Shown here piece by piece: positions 54,992 to 63,830 of a DNA stretch of 64,000 bases. The notes below the pieces were generated by a model, which was not told where the DNA came from, did no database searches, and was given only the letters and a program-made list of their open reading frames with translations. The DNA lies in contig CAJTMV010000010.1 of NCBI GenBank assembly GCA_910577225.1, forward strand, positions 40,114-104,113. Direction: 5' to 3'. Positions within the stretch are counted from its first letter, which is position 1, and every line of letters starts with the position of its first letter. The position numbers and the translations under genes were made by a program. This DNA is from an uncultured Eubacterium sp. Lineage in GTDB: Bacteria > Bacillota > Clostridia > Lachnospirales > Lachnospiraceae.

Positions 54992-55962
54992 GCCAGTTCT
55001 CCTTTCAGCTCTGCCAGCAAAAATCCACACTTTCCAACTTCATTTCCAAGGTACAGCATATAAGTCTTACCGTCGCAGACAAATACATGCGGATAAGCGA
55101 CCATCTCGTTGTCCTGACTTCCCGGTTCCTGTGATCTTTCGATACCTGCCCGGTCGTCATCCCGCTCCCAGTGCGTCAGATCCAGCGATCTCGCATACCC
55201 GATCCGATAACTGTTTTCGGGATTGTTTCGAAAATCCGTATGATTTCGATAGCAGAAAAACATATGGTAAACGCCGTTTTGATACGTCACGTCCGCACAT
55301 GCCTGCGATTCCAGCTCTCCCAGCCGGTCTTTTATAATATTCCGGCCGCATTTCTCCCAGTGAATGCCATCGTCCGAGACCGCCATACGCAGCTTATAAC
55401 AGATTTCCGGCCGCACCGACTCCTTCGTCCACCGATAACCGGCCGAATAAAACAGATACCATTTTCCATCCCAAATACGCACCTTTGGCGAACAAATCAT
55501 ATACGGCTCATGCAAAGACGCAGTCAGAACCGGTCCCGGCCCGATTTTTTGAAAGCTCTCGCCGTCGTCCGTACTGACCGCACATCCGATCGACGCGTAA
55601 AAAGGCACGGATTCTCCTCTTGTTATGCCTCCAAAATAACCGTAAATCTGATTGTTATGCCGTACAACCGAAAACGGATATGTGCCAAATTCATCAAATT
55701 CTCCCAGACCTCCGGGCTCCAGCACCGGTTTTTCTCCGATCTTTAAGATCTCGCACGGATTCTCCCTTGACAAATCCACATAAGCGACTCTGCTGATCGT
55801 ACGTCCTTTCTCGTCCGGTTTTTCCCGACAGCAAAAATATACCCGGATAAACTGGTCATACAACAGCGTATTTTCCCCCTGCGCATAATTCCATCTCCAC
55901 GCCGGCCGCTGTTCGCATGTTTCCGGATTAAAAATCAGCCCTTTTTTCTCCCATTGAAACAT
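54988..55962 (-). CDS. Five-bladed beta-propeller glycosidase-like protein (copy 1)
   Basis: A 324-aa paralogue of the next gene: IRVYFCCREKPDEKGRTISR, LGEFDEFGTYPFSVVRH, GCAVSTDDGESF, EPYMICSPKVR, YHMFFCYRNHTDFRNN and a terminal YMLYLGNEVG. No signal peptide. The start at 55962 (MFQWEKKGL) has AAAGGAG upstream and matches the start of copy 2. Two cytosolic propellers in a glycan block suggest that they process or proofread an activated sugar; this is inference. Confidence 0.72.
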   Translation of the reverse strand: MFQWEKKGLIFNPETCEQRPAWRWNYAQGENTLLYDQFIRVYFCCREKPDEKGRTISRVAYVDLSRENPCEILKIGEKPVLEPGGLGEFDEFGTYPFSVVRHNNQIYGYFGGITRGESVPFYASIGCAVSTDDGESFQKIGPGPVLTASLHEPYMICSPKVRIWDGKWYLFYSAGYRWTKESVRPEICYKLRMAVSDDGIHWEKCGRNIIKDRLGELESQACADVTYQNGVYHMFFCYRNHTDFRNNPENSYRIGYARSLDLTHWERDDDRAGIERSQEPGSQDNEMVAYPHVFVCDGKTYMLYLGNEVGKCGFLLAELKGELA

Positions 55963-55976
55963 TCTGCTTCTCCTTT

Positions 55977-57083
55977 TCATTTTCGTTTGATGATATGTAT
56001 GATCTTTTTTATACTTTCCAGCTCCAGATCTTCATAAAGCGGAAGAACCATCACCTGTCTGGAAATACTTCTCGACTGGTTTAACGCGGCGCCGCGGTAT
56101 TTATTTTTAAAACATACCTGATCAGAGGTCAGAGGATAAAAATACTTTCTGGCATAAACGCCGTTTTCCCTCAGACGCAGATAAAGCTCATCTCTGCTGC
56201 TTCCATACGCGTCCTCGATCAGTATCGGCAGATACGCATAGTTATTGCAAGCCTTCTCGTTACGTTCAAAAAAGCGGATCCCTTCTGTCCCGCCCAGGTA
56301 TTCTTTGTAAAAATCATACCGGACTTTTCGTTCGGAAATGGTCCGGGGCAGATATTTCAGATTGCAAATGCCCATAATGGCCTGAAACTCATTCATTTTT
56401 GCATTTGCGCCGACACCTGTCACGAGCTCTTCCCCCTGTATGCCAAAATTTTTAAGCGTATACAGTCTGTCGTAGACAGAAGGATCGTTAAACGCAACCG
56501 CGCCGCCCTCTATCGTATGGTAGATCTTGGTCGCATGAAAGCTGAATATCGAAGCGTCTCCAAAGCTGCCGATGCCTCTTCCCTGATATTCCACGCCGAA
56601 TGCATGCGCCGCGTCATAAATCACTTTGAGTCCATATCGGTATGCGATATCTGCAATCGCTTCGACATTGCAGATATTGCCATACACATGTACCGGAACG
56701 ACAGCCACGGTGCGTTCCGTGATCAGATCTTCGATCTGGCTCTCATCGATCGTTCCATCGCTGTATTTGATATCGCAAAACACCGGTTTTAAACGATTCC
56801 TTACAATCGCATGCGTCGTCGAGATAAATGTAAACGGTGTCGTAATTACTTCCGCCCCTTCCGGAAAATGAAAAGACTGTATCGCCATCTCTAACGACAT
56901 ATGTCCATTGACCATAAGCGACAGCCCGGGCACCTTTAAATATGTCCGCAGCTGTTCCTCCAGTTCCTTATGATAACGTCCCATATTCGTAAGCCAGCGG
57001 CTGTCCCACAATGGCTTTACTGCCTCTATAAATTCTTCGTAAGGCGGCAGGGCTGATCTTGTTACATAGATATTTTCATTCAT
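55977..57083 (-). CDS. DegT/DnrJ/EryC1/StrS sugar aminotransferase
   Basis: A 368-aa PLP enzyme that puts an amino group on a nucleotide-linked keto sugar. Seen are VITTPFTFISTTHAIVRN, YDAAHAFGVEYQG, and the PLP-binding Lys in SFHATKIYHTIEGGA, so it is a true aminotransferase, unlike rfbH. LNYNPL-type NYAYLPIL lies near the end. Its neighbours (WbqC, GNAT, methyltransferase) suggest a 4-amino-4,6-dideoxyhexose that is then acylated. Confidence 0.88.
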   Translation of the reverse strand: MNENIYVTRSALPPYEEFIEAVKPLWDSRWLTNMGRYHKELEEQLRTYLKVPGLSLMVNGHMSLEMAIQSFHFPEGAEVITTPFTFISTTHAIVRNRLKPVFCDIKYSDGTIDESQIEDLITERTVAVVPVHVYGNICNVEAIADIAYRYGLKVIYDAAHAFGVEYQGRGIGSFGDASIFSFHATKIYHTIEGGAVAFNDPSVYDRLYTLKNFGIQGEELVTGVGANAKMNEFQAIMGICNLKYLPRTISERKVRYDFYKEYLGGTEGIRFFERNEKACNNYAYLPILIEDAYGSSRDELYLRLRENGVYARKYFYPLTSDQVCFKNKYRGAALNQSRSISRQVMVLPLYEDLELESIKKIIHIIKRK

Positions 57084-57089
57084 TACGGG

Positions 57090-59484
57090 CTAAGCTCCTT
57101 TCACTTGTTCCAGAACATCCTGCAGCTGCGACGCAATCGTCTGATCATCCACAAGCAGACTTTCAAATACCTGTACGGCCTTCTGACTCTGCCTGTCATA
57201 ATATGCCTGATCTTCCACATACCTGCGTATCCGGTCGGGATATTCTTCCAGCGTATGACATTGAAACTCTTCCCCGACACAGGAAGCAATATCACCCGTT
57301 TCCAGCGAAACGACCGGTTTTCCTTCATTCAGAGCCGTCACTCCCGCGCCTCCGTTTCCAAGCGCCGGCGCGGCTGCCAGTACGTCAATAAGAGCGATCG
57401 CATCTGCAAATTCGCTGCGGTATCCCAGAAAACGGATACAGCCGCCCGCCTGCGTCTGTGCGGTAATTTTTTCCTGCGCTTTTTCGTTGATATGTCCGAT
57501 AAAGATCAGCCATATCCGCCTGGAAGTCTGCATTTTTACCGCCTGCCTGAGCACATCCAGAAACAGATCGGTACAGTCCTGCTCCAGCCGGTTTCCAGCG
57601 ATTCCAATGCAAAACGCGTCGTCTGGTATGGAAAAATCACTCCTTTTATAAATTCCTCCGGACTTATGATACGAAGACAATCCAATCCGGATATTCGCAA
57701 TCTTCACACCATGTTCCAGTAAAAATTTCTGCTCTTTTGGATAAACGACCGGCGCCCGGTCAAAATAATTCACGACCATATCTGACGGTATCCCCGCATA
57801 GCCTTCCACACACGACGTATACATCATCGTGGTAAACCGCTTCATCGCTCCTGCAAATACCGGCATACCGCCAATGCACCAGACACAGTATGGCTTTAAC
57901 CCGTATATCTGGCGGATCAGCCGTTTCATTTCTTCCATATGATCCGGACGCAGCACAATCTGATATCCTGAAAATGTGCATTCTTTATAAGGATATACAA
58001 ACGTTCCGTTCAATTCTTTCCTGTAATTTAACCCGTATTTTTTCGTAAGTCCGTTTTTATTGCAAAACTCCCCGTCTGTTTCCAGTATTTCAGACACCAG
58101 CATAATTTTTTTATGCAGATAAACCTCAAGTATTCTGGCAAGCTCCAGCAGTATTCTTGTAGGCGCATGTTTCGGCTCCAGCAGCTGTGTGGATACCATG
58201 ATCACCAGATCGTTATTTCTTTCTTCTGCCGGAATTTTCGAAACGTCCATCTCCATGCGCCGACACATTTCCTGATAAAGATATTCCTCCTGCATCCAGT
58301 CTTTTTCAATGTCCATTCTGACGCCCTGCATAAAATGGTAAAAAAGCAGCTGCTGTTTTAGAAGCAGACAGGAAAACAGCTCCCGTTTTTCTCTGACTGC
58401 CCGGTCCAGCAAATATGCCGTCCAGTCCGTATTCGAAACAATATCCGATTCCGTTGTTTCTGTCAGTTGTGAACTACCCCCCCCCTTGGTAAAAAATACT
58501 TGTATTCGCATGCGCTTTCATATAATTCAATTTTTCTGTCATCTGCGCCAAAACATTTCCGCCGTCTGTCAGTATTTTACAATATCCCCTGGCAGACAGC
58601 AGCGCCTTTCTTGCGTTGATTGCAAATCCGTCTCGTTCCTCATACGCGTAATACCGCAGTCTTGCGTCGGACGTGGAGAACGCGTCTGCTTGTTCTTCCC
58701 CGCCAGTCACAACCTCCAGCTCACAGTCATAGCGACAGTTTTTTAAATCCTCCATGAGCTTCTGCCTGGCTTGTTCTTTTAGCTTCACCGGTATACAGAC
58801 CGACACAAAAATATTGTTCCGCTCCGTCCCCACATGGCGAACTCTTTTTTCATGAATCTCTCCAAACAGCTTTTCGTATCTGTCCGCCTGCGCGGAAACA
58901 ATCTGCCCCGGCAGCGAAAAATCTTCATACTGCTCAAAAAAAGCGGTTAAATGATTCAGACTGGAAAAAGCGACCGTATTGGAAAGATAAATCTCCCGAA
59001 ACCGCGGCAGCTTAAAAAATGAAGCAAACCTCGGTTCTGCCTCATTTAATAACAAATAGACAGCGTTCCGGTTATTTTTCTTTTTATCCGCAAGTATTGT
59101 GCGAATATCCCATTCGTCCGTATACAAAATACTGTCAAAAACTTCGTTCTCTCCCTGCACAGGCGCGTTCTCCATTGCAAACAATCCCTGAAAGGATTCC
59201 GTTTCCCTGTCGAACATATAAAAACGATCTTCACTAACCGGAATAAAATCCAGCATGCAGTCTTCATAAGCCAGCTTCGTATAACCAGTCGCGCTTTGTG
59301 CAAAATGCTCCCGAAATTCCTGCTCGTTCGGGTTCACAAAACAATCATACAAAGCGTTCAAAATCGTCTCTTTTTCAAAACCAGCGTCATATGCCTGTAT
59401 CCAGTTTTCCACAGCCTGCTCATACTGTCCGGTTTCAAAAAACCGCAGCGCCTGCTGATGATAAACGATTCCCGTATCTTTCAT
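57090..59484 (-). CDS. Two-part glycosyltransferase split by a poly-G tract (phase-variable, currently out of frame)
   Basis: The first frame (59484-58474) gives 336 aa: a TPR-like N-terminus (RFFETGQYEQAVENWIQAYD), then a degenerate GT2-like region (NIFVSVCIPVKLKEQARQ). It enters nine G's and stops at TAG. With 8 or 11 G's it would fuse to the downstream frame, a GT-B type glycosyltransferase (CIGIAGNRLEQDC, IRFLGYRSEFADAIALIDV, NGGAGVTALNEGKPVVSLE), making 797 aa. An ATG at 58511 in the second frame, just before the tract, might allow the GT-B part to be made alone. It is the first gene of block 2, so the tract could also affect translation of downstream genes. The probable role is transfer of a sugar to flagellin or a surface glycan. 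Confidence 0.82.
58477..58485 (-). repeat. Poly-G tract (9 G, coding strand) in the glycosyltransferase gene
   Basis: Nine C's on the plus strand. The tract would encode a Gly-rich linker between the GT2-like and GT-B halves. Length 3n is out of frame; 3n+2 (8 or 11) joins the halves. Confidence 0.82.
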
Positions 59485-59666
59485 AACCTATTATATCCTT
59501 CCTGGATACGTATCTGAAAAGCGCCCTCTGTTACGCTGTAAAATCCAAAATCAGACACGCACCGAATGAATGGATGAATTCCCTTCAGGTAAATGCGGTT
59601 GTATCTGCAGTGCCTGCAGGAACAAACCGCAGGGAAATCATCGTTGTTCTTTTGTTACATTGCATT

Positions 59667-59675
59667 CCTACTATA
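59667..59675 (-). promoter_or_regulatory. Extended -10 promoter of glycan block 2
   Basis: TGA plus TATAGT (complement of 59670-59675) on the minus strand forms an extended -10 about 185 bases before the first gene of block 2. The 59485-59791 gap is otherwise without a gene. Confidence 0.35.
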
Positions 59676-59791
59676 TCATAACCGCGTTTACAAATCCAGC
59701 CTGTTTCTGTCTTAAAACAATTCCATTGTGACCGTTTGGATGCCAGTGGCATTTATTAGCAGCGGCATGCAGACGTGTCTGCACAGCTGTG

Positions 59792-61726
59792 TTACCTTCC
59801 TGCGTCCATACCGGAATCCTCTGTCTCAATCACCTGTTCCGTGTACTTTCTGGACATCTCGTGTCTGATCTTTCGATTTTTTACCGTATCGAAAACGATT
59901 GAAAAATCATATCCTTCCGGATACATCTGTGCTGCTGCAACCTGTAACTTTGCCCGTTTATGACTGATCCATATTTTCTGATCCGGCAGCTGAACCTGCA
60001 GCATGCCTCTTTCATTTACCGGCCGGCATACGATTCCTGTCTTTTTGTCTGGCAATACCATCACGCTGTCTCCGATCTGAAATTTTTCAGATAATTGTGC
60101 GGAATGTGCTGATTTTTTTGCTCTTTTTATACGCGTTCTGGTTTTTGCCCGTTTTGTATCGGATCCGGTTTCCCGTTGTTTCCAGTGAAACGACCGGCGG
60201 GCTGCGTCTGGTCCATAGGCTGCTCGCATGGCTGTTTCCAGCATTCTTTGCGGCATCCCGAGATTTTGCGCGATAAAAAACGCACAGCTTTCGCCGGCTT
60301 CGCCAATAATCATCCGATAAGTTGGCTGCAGCGAATGTTTATCAAATTCCATTCTTGCGTTCACAATTCTGTCTGTATGCTCTGCATACTCCTTCACCTG
60401 TGGATAATGCGTGGTTACGACAAACAGACATCCGCTGCTTACAAGCTCTTTGAGCACTGCAACCGCAATCCCCATTCCTTCGGTCGGATCTGTTCCGGAA
60501 CCAAGCTCATCCATCATTACGAGACTGTCTGGTCCGACCGTTTGCGTAATTTCCAAAACATTTTTAATATGTGCGGAAAATGTGGACAAATTTTCTGTCA
60601 GATTTTGTCCGTCTCCGATATCGCATAAAAAGGAACTGTTCATACAGATATCCGCCTCTTCACATGTCACATGAAGTCCGCACTGCGCCAGATAGCAGTT
60701 TAACGCTACCGTTTTCATAGCCACCGTCTTACCGCCCGTGTTCGGTCCGGTAATCACAATTCCATCCGCCTCCTTCCCAATCTTAAACTGCAAAGGCACG
60801 TTTTTTTCCTTTTCCATCAGCGGATGTCTGGCATTTTTCAATCGTATCTGCCTGTCTGTATTTATGTTTGCGGCAACCGCGTCCATATCGATGCTTAATT
60901 TCCCTTTGGAAAATATAAAATCCAGCTTTTCCATAATCCGGATGTCTTCGGTAATCTCCGGTTCATAATCTGCCGCCATTGCCGTCAGCGTATATAAAAT
61001 GCGGGAAACCTCCTGTTCCTCTTCCAGCTCCAGCATCTGTACGGTCTCCTGCAGACTGCAGACCGCTGCCGGTTCCATAAAAAGCGTATTACCAGTCGAC
61101 GACTGATCGATCACACTTCCTTTTATTTTGCCTTTGTATTCTTTTTTTACCGGAATACAAACGTGTCCGCTTCGTATCGTACAATACGCGTCCGCCAGAT
61201 ACGACTTGTTCGCACGTATTGCCTGCTCCGCTTTTTGTTTTATTTTTTCCCTGATCCGGGTCATTTCCGCACGAATCTGCTGCAGCTGCTTCGATGCGTA
61301 GTCATCCACTTCGCCGCCTCTGATCGTTACGGCAATTTCTTCCCTGAGTGGTTCCAGCGCATCCAGATTCTGCTCGTACCACGCCAGCGCATTTTCATGC
61401 TGTCTGCCTCTGCTCAGGTAATCCTTAAGTCTTCGTACCGCTGTCAGCAGATTCTTCGTTTCTTCCAGCTGCTCCGGTGTCAGACAGCCTTCTTTCACTG
61501 CGCGCGCAAGGATCTGCTTTACATGCTCTGCCTCTGTCAAAGGCGGTATCCCGCAGCATTCTATCAGATTACGGGCATCTGTCGTATCCTGCAGCTGTTT
61601 GCGAAGCTCGCTTTCATTCAGATAATACGTCATATGATCGATACGATCGGCTGCAGCTGTCGTAAGTGCAAAACTTTTCCATTTTGTTCTGATCTGATCA
61701 AATTCTAATAGTTTGTCTGTATTCAT
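59792..61726 (-). CDS. MutS2-like ATPase lacking the Smr domain
   Basis: A 644-aa MutS-family protein. Residues 1-290 are the core/clamp helices; the ATPase domain has Walker A GPNTGGKTVAMKT, the strand SLVMMDELGSGTDPTEGMG and the following VVTTHYPQVKEYA. The C-terminus has a KOW-like patch (IGDSVMVLPDKKTGIV) but no Smr nuclease domain, which MutS2 normally carries; full MutS2 has about 780-790 aa. Smr-less forms probably act on branched DNA or stalled ribosomes without cutting. The start at 61726 has AAAGGAAAC upstream; the frame is open to 61825. Confidence 0.85.
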   Translation of the reverse strand: MNTDKLLEFDQIRTKWKSFALTTAAADRIDHMTYYLNESELRKQLQDTTDARNLIECCGIPPLTEAEHVKQILARAVKEGCLTPEQLEETKNLLTAVRRLKDYLSRGRQHENALAWYEQNLDALEPLREEIAVTIRGGEVDDYASKQLQQIRAEMTRIREKIKQKAEQAIRANKSYLADAYCTIRSGHVCIPVKKEYKGKIKGSVIDQSSTGNTLFMEPAAVCSLQETVQMLELEEEQEVSRILYTLTAMAADYEPEITEDIRIMEKLDFIFSKGKLSIDMDAVAANINTDRQIRLKNARHPLMEKEKNVPLQFKIGKEADGIVITGPNTGGKTVAMKTVALNCYLAQCGLHVTCEEADICMNSSFLCDIGDGQNLTENLSTFSAHIKNVLEITQTVGPDSLVMMDELGSGTDPTEGMGIAVAVLKELVSSGCLFVVTTHYPQVKEYAEHTDRIVNARMEFDKHSLQPTYRMIIGEAGESCAFFIAQNLGMPQRMLETAMRAAYGPDAARRSFHWKQRETGSDTKRAKTRTRIKRAKKSAHSAQLSEKFQIGDSVMVLPDKKTGIVCRPVNERGMLQVQLPDQKIWISHKRAKLQVAAAQMYPEGYDFSIVFDTVKNRKIRHEMSRKYTEQVIETEDSGMDAGR

Positions 61727-61784
61727 ATCTGTTTCCTTTCTGATTCTGATCACGATGGATCTTATTTTTTTCAGACTTCGCCCT

Positions 61785-61818
61785 GCACAAAAAACCATAG
61801 CCACCCGGACTATGGTTT
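61785..61818 (-). terminator. Terminator/attenuator before the mutS2-like gene
   Basis: AAACCATAG (61792-61800) pairs with CTATGGTTT (61810-61818), followed by a T run on the minus strand (complement of 61787-61793). It lies about 65 bases upstream of the mutS2-like start, so it ends an upstream transcript or acts as an attenuator. Confidence 0.6.
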
Positions 61819-61844
61819 CCCTCATATTTTACAGATCATACCCA

Positions 61845-61883
61845 AAAAAAGACAAAAAAACAGCATACCCATACAGATATGCT
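61845..61883 (-). terminator. Second, weaker hairpin with T run before the mutS2-like gene
   Basis: AGCATA (61862-61867) pairs with TATGCT (61878-61883) and seven T's follow on the minus strand. A short stem, possibly one of two tandem terminators. Confidence 0.35.
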
Positions 61884-61901
61884 TTCTCCCGGAATATAAG
61901 A

Positions 61902-62126
61902 TCACAATATAATATAAAGCAAATGTAAGGCGAAAATGCCGACAAAACCGCTGCCGGCCAATGGACAGACTCCATGCGTCAAATTCGAAGCCGTCCCTGC
62001 AATATTTAGTTTGCGATTTTCTCCATTACATTTACAATTAACATACAAATTCTCCCTGCTTTTTGATGTAACCATCATAAAACAACTCTGCCCTGCAGTC
62101 AAGTCTTTTTTTCGAAACCGCAGCAA
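61902..62126 (-). other. Unexplained stretch, possible conserved element or small ORF
   Basis: A 400-base gap between two minus-strand genes holds an open frame of 74 codons (LTAGQSCFMMVTSKSRENLY and later IAGTASNLTHGVCPLAGSGF) with no good ribosome binding site. The plus-strand frame across the same DNA is also open. The reading seems familiar as one found again and again in related genomes, which would fit a dispersed repeat or a structured RNA. I cannot verify this. Confidence 0.25.
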
Positions 62127-62224
62127 ACTGCCGGTTGCTGTTCACACCAGGACGTTGCACTCGCCGCAAAGTCCGTAACGACTGCCGGTTCATTTTGATT
62201 CCGTCAGATGCGATTCCGCGGTCT

Positions 62225-62467
62225 TTAGGAATTTAGCAATTCACCATATTTTTTTCTAAGTATCCATCGAATTGCAAAAATGACCAGGGCGGTAATCAGA
62301 AACAGAATGACATTGGCCTGAATTGCCGCATACCACGGTGCAGACTGCATTTCGTACAGATCCGGATGCGTTTTGTAATCATAATACGTATATATGCTAT
62401 TGCCAATCAACGCTCCTGCAAAACTATATACAATCACATTTAAAGTACGATATAATTTTTTTATCAT
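62225..62467 (-). CDS. Small two-helix membrane protein, unknown function
   Basis: An 80-aa protein with two predicted membrane helices (about 9-27 and 48-68), a short outside loop with YTYYDYKTHPDLYEMQ, and a basic end RWILRKKYGELLNS. The family is not recognised by name; similar short proteins occur in Lachnospiraceae. It is divergent from ddh. Confidence 0.6.
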   Translation of the reverse strand: MIKKLYRTLNVIVYSFAGALIGNSIYTYYDYKTHPDLYEMQSAPWYAAIQANVILFLITALVIFAIRWILRKKYGELLNS

Positions 62468-62690
62468 GATCTGACCTCCGTATCATGCAGTTCGCCAAAC
62501 ATCCGCTTCGTTTCTTTTCATTATACCAGACCAGATCTCCCGCCGCAATCTTTTTATGAGAAACCCTATTGACCCTGCCGCGCAAATTCGTTAAAATAAT
62601 TTCCAGACGAATTAGCAATCCTGTCTGTGACGGATAATTTTTCGTATAATTCTCATAACTACTATATGACTTAGAAAGGACCCGCACATT

Positions 62691-63674
62691 ATGATTCGAA
62701 TTGGTATTTTAGGCTATGGAAATCTTGGCCGTGGTGTTGAATGCGCCGTCAGACAGGCTGACGATATGACATTAACCGCTGTTTTTACCCGCAGAAATCC
62801 TGACAGTGTACAGATTCTGACGGATGGCGCCCCTGTTTGTTCCGCACAGGACATTTTAAAATATAAAGATGATATCGATGTCCTTATCATCTGCGGCGGC
62901 AGCGCCACCGATCTGCCTGTACAGACTCCGGAATATGTCAGATCTTTCAATGTCATTGACAGCTTTGACACGCATGCCAAAATCCCGCAGCATTTTGCAA
63001 ATGTGGACAAGGCCGCAAAAGAATCCGGTAAAATCGGTATGATCTCTATCGGCTGGGACCCGGGTATGTTTTCTTTAAACCGCGTTTATGCCAACGCTGT
63101 CTTACCGCAAGGCAAAGATTATACATTCTGGGGCAAAGGTGTCAGCCAGGGACATTCTGACGCTATCCGCAGAATCGACGGCGTAGCGGATGCAAGACAG
63201 TATACGATTCCGGTGCCGGCTTCTTTGGAAGCGGTAAGAAACGGCGATGCTCCGGAATTGTCCACTCGTGAAAAGCATACGAGAGAATGCTTTGTCGTTG
63301 CAGAAGAAGGCGCAGATCTGGCCAGAATTGAAAAAGAAATTAAAGAAATGCCAAACTATTTCGCCGATTATGATACGACTGTCCATTTTATTACGCAGGA
63401 AGAACTGAACACAAATCACAGCGGCATTCCTCATGGCGGTTTTGTCATTCGAAGCGGAAACACCGGATGGAACAACGAGCACAAGCACATTATTGAATAT
63501 CGTTTAAAACTGGATTCCAACCCGGAATTTACAGCCAGTGTCCTGACTGCTTACGCAAGAGCCGCTTACCGCATGAACGCTGAAGGTATGTGCGGCTGTA
63601 AGACCGCTTTTGACGTAGCGCCAGCATACCTGTGTCAGCAGAGCGGCGAGGAATTACGCAAACAGATGCTGTAA
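62691..63674 (+). CDS. ddh: meso-Diaminopimelate dehydrogenase
   Basis: A 327-aa NADPH-dependent enzyme that aminates L-2-amino-6-oxopimelate (tetrahydrodipicolinate) to meso-DAP in one step for lysine and peptidoglycan. Seen are GILGYGNLGRGVECAV (NADP site), the strand LIICGGSATDLP, NVIDSFDTHAKIP, IGWDPGMFSLNR and FWGKGVSQGHSDAIRRI. Length is normal. GAAAGGACCC precedes the ATG; a TATAAT lies about 45 bases upstream. It stands alone with its own terminator. Confidence 0.94.
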   Translation: MIRIGILGYGNLGRGVECAVRQADDMTLTAVFTRRNPDSVQILTDGAPVCSAQDILKYKDDIDVLIICGGSATDLPVQTPEYVRSFNVIDSFDTHAKIPQHFANVDKAAKESGKIGMISIGWDPGMFSLNRVYANAVLPQGKDYTFWGKGVSQGHSDAIRRIDGVADARQYTIPVPASLEAVRNGDAPELSTREKHTRECFVVAEEGADLARIEKEIKEMPNYFADYDTTVHFITQEELNTNHSGIPHGGFVIRSGNTGWNNEHKHIIEYRLKLDSNPEFTASVLTAYARAAYRMNAEGMCGCKTAFDVAPAYLCQQSGEELRKQML

Positions 63675-63683
63675 TCTGAAGAT

Positions 63684-63727
63684 CTGTGCAGTATATGCCA
63701 AAAGCGGCACATACTGCACAGTTTTTT
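63684..63727 (+). terminator. ddh terminator
   Basis: CTGTGCAGTATATGCC (63684-63699) pairs with 63706-63721 (one G-U type mismatch), followed by six T's. A classic Rho-independent terminator. Confidence 0.9.
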
Positions 63728-63830
63728 CTGTATCGCCTCTGTTATTGATGTTTTTTAAGTCCTGATTTTATTTAATGTTTTATTATGTCCTGATTTTATT
63801 TAATCACTCTATTTTCATTTATGTACTCTG

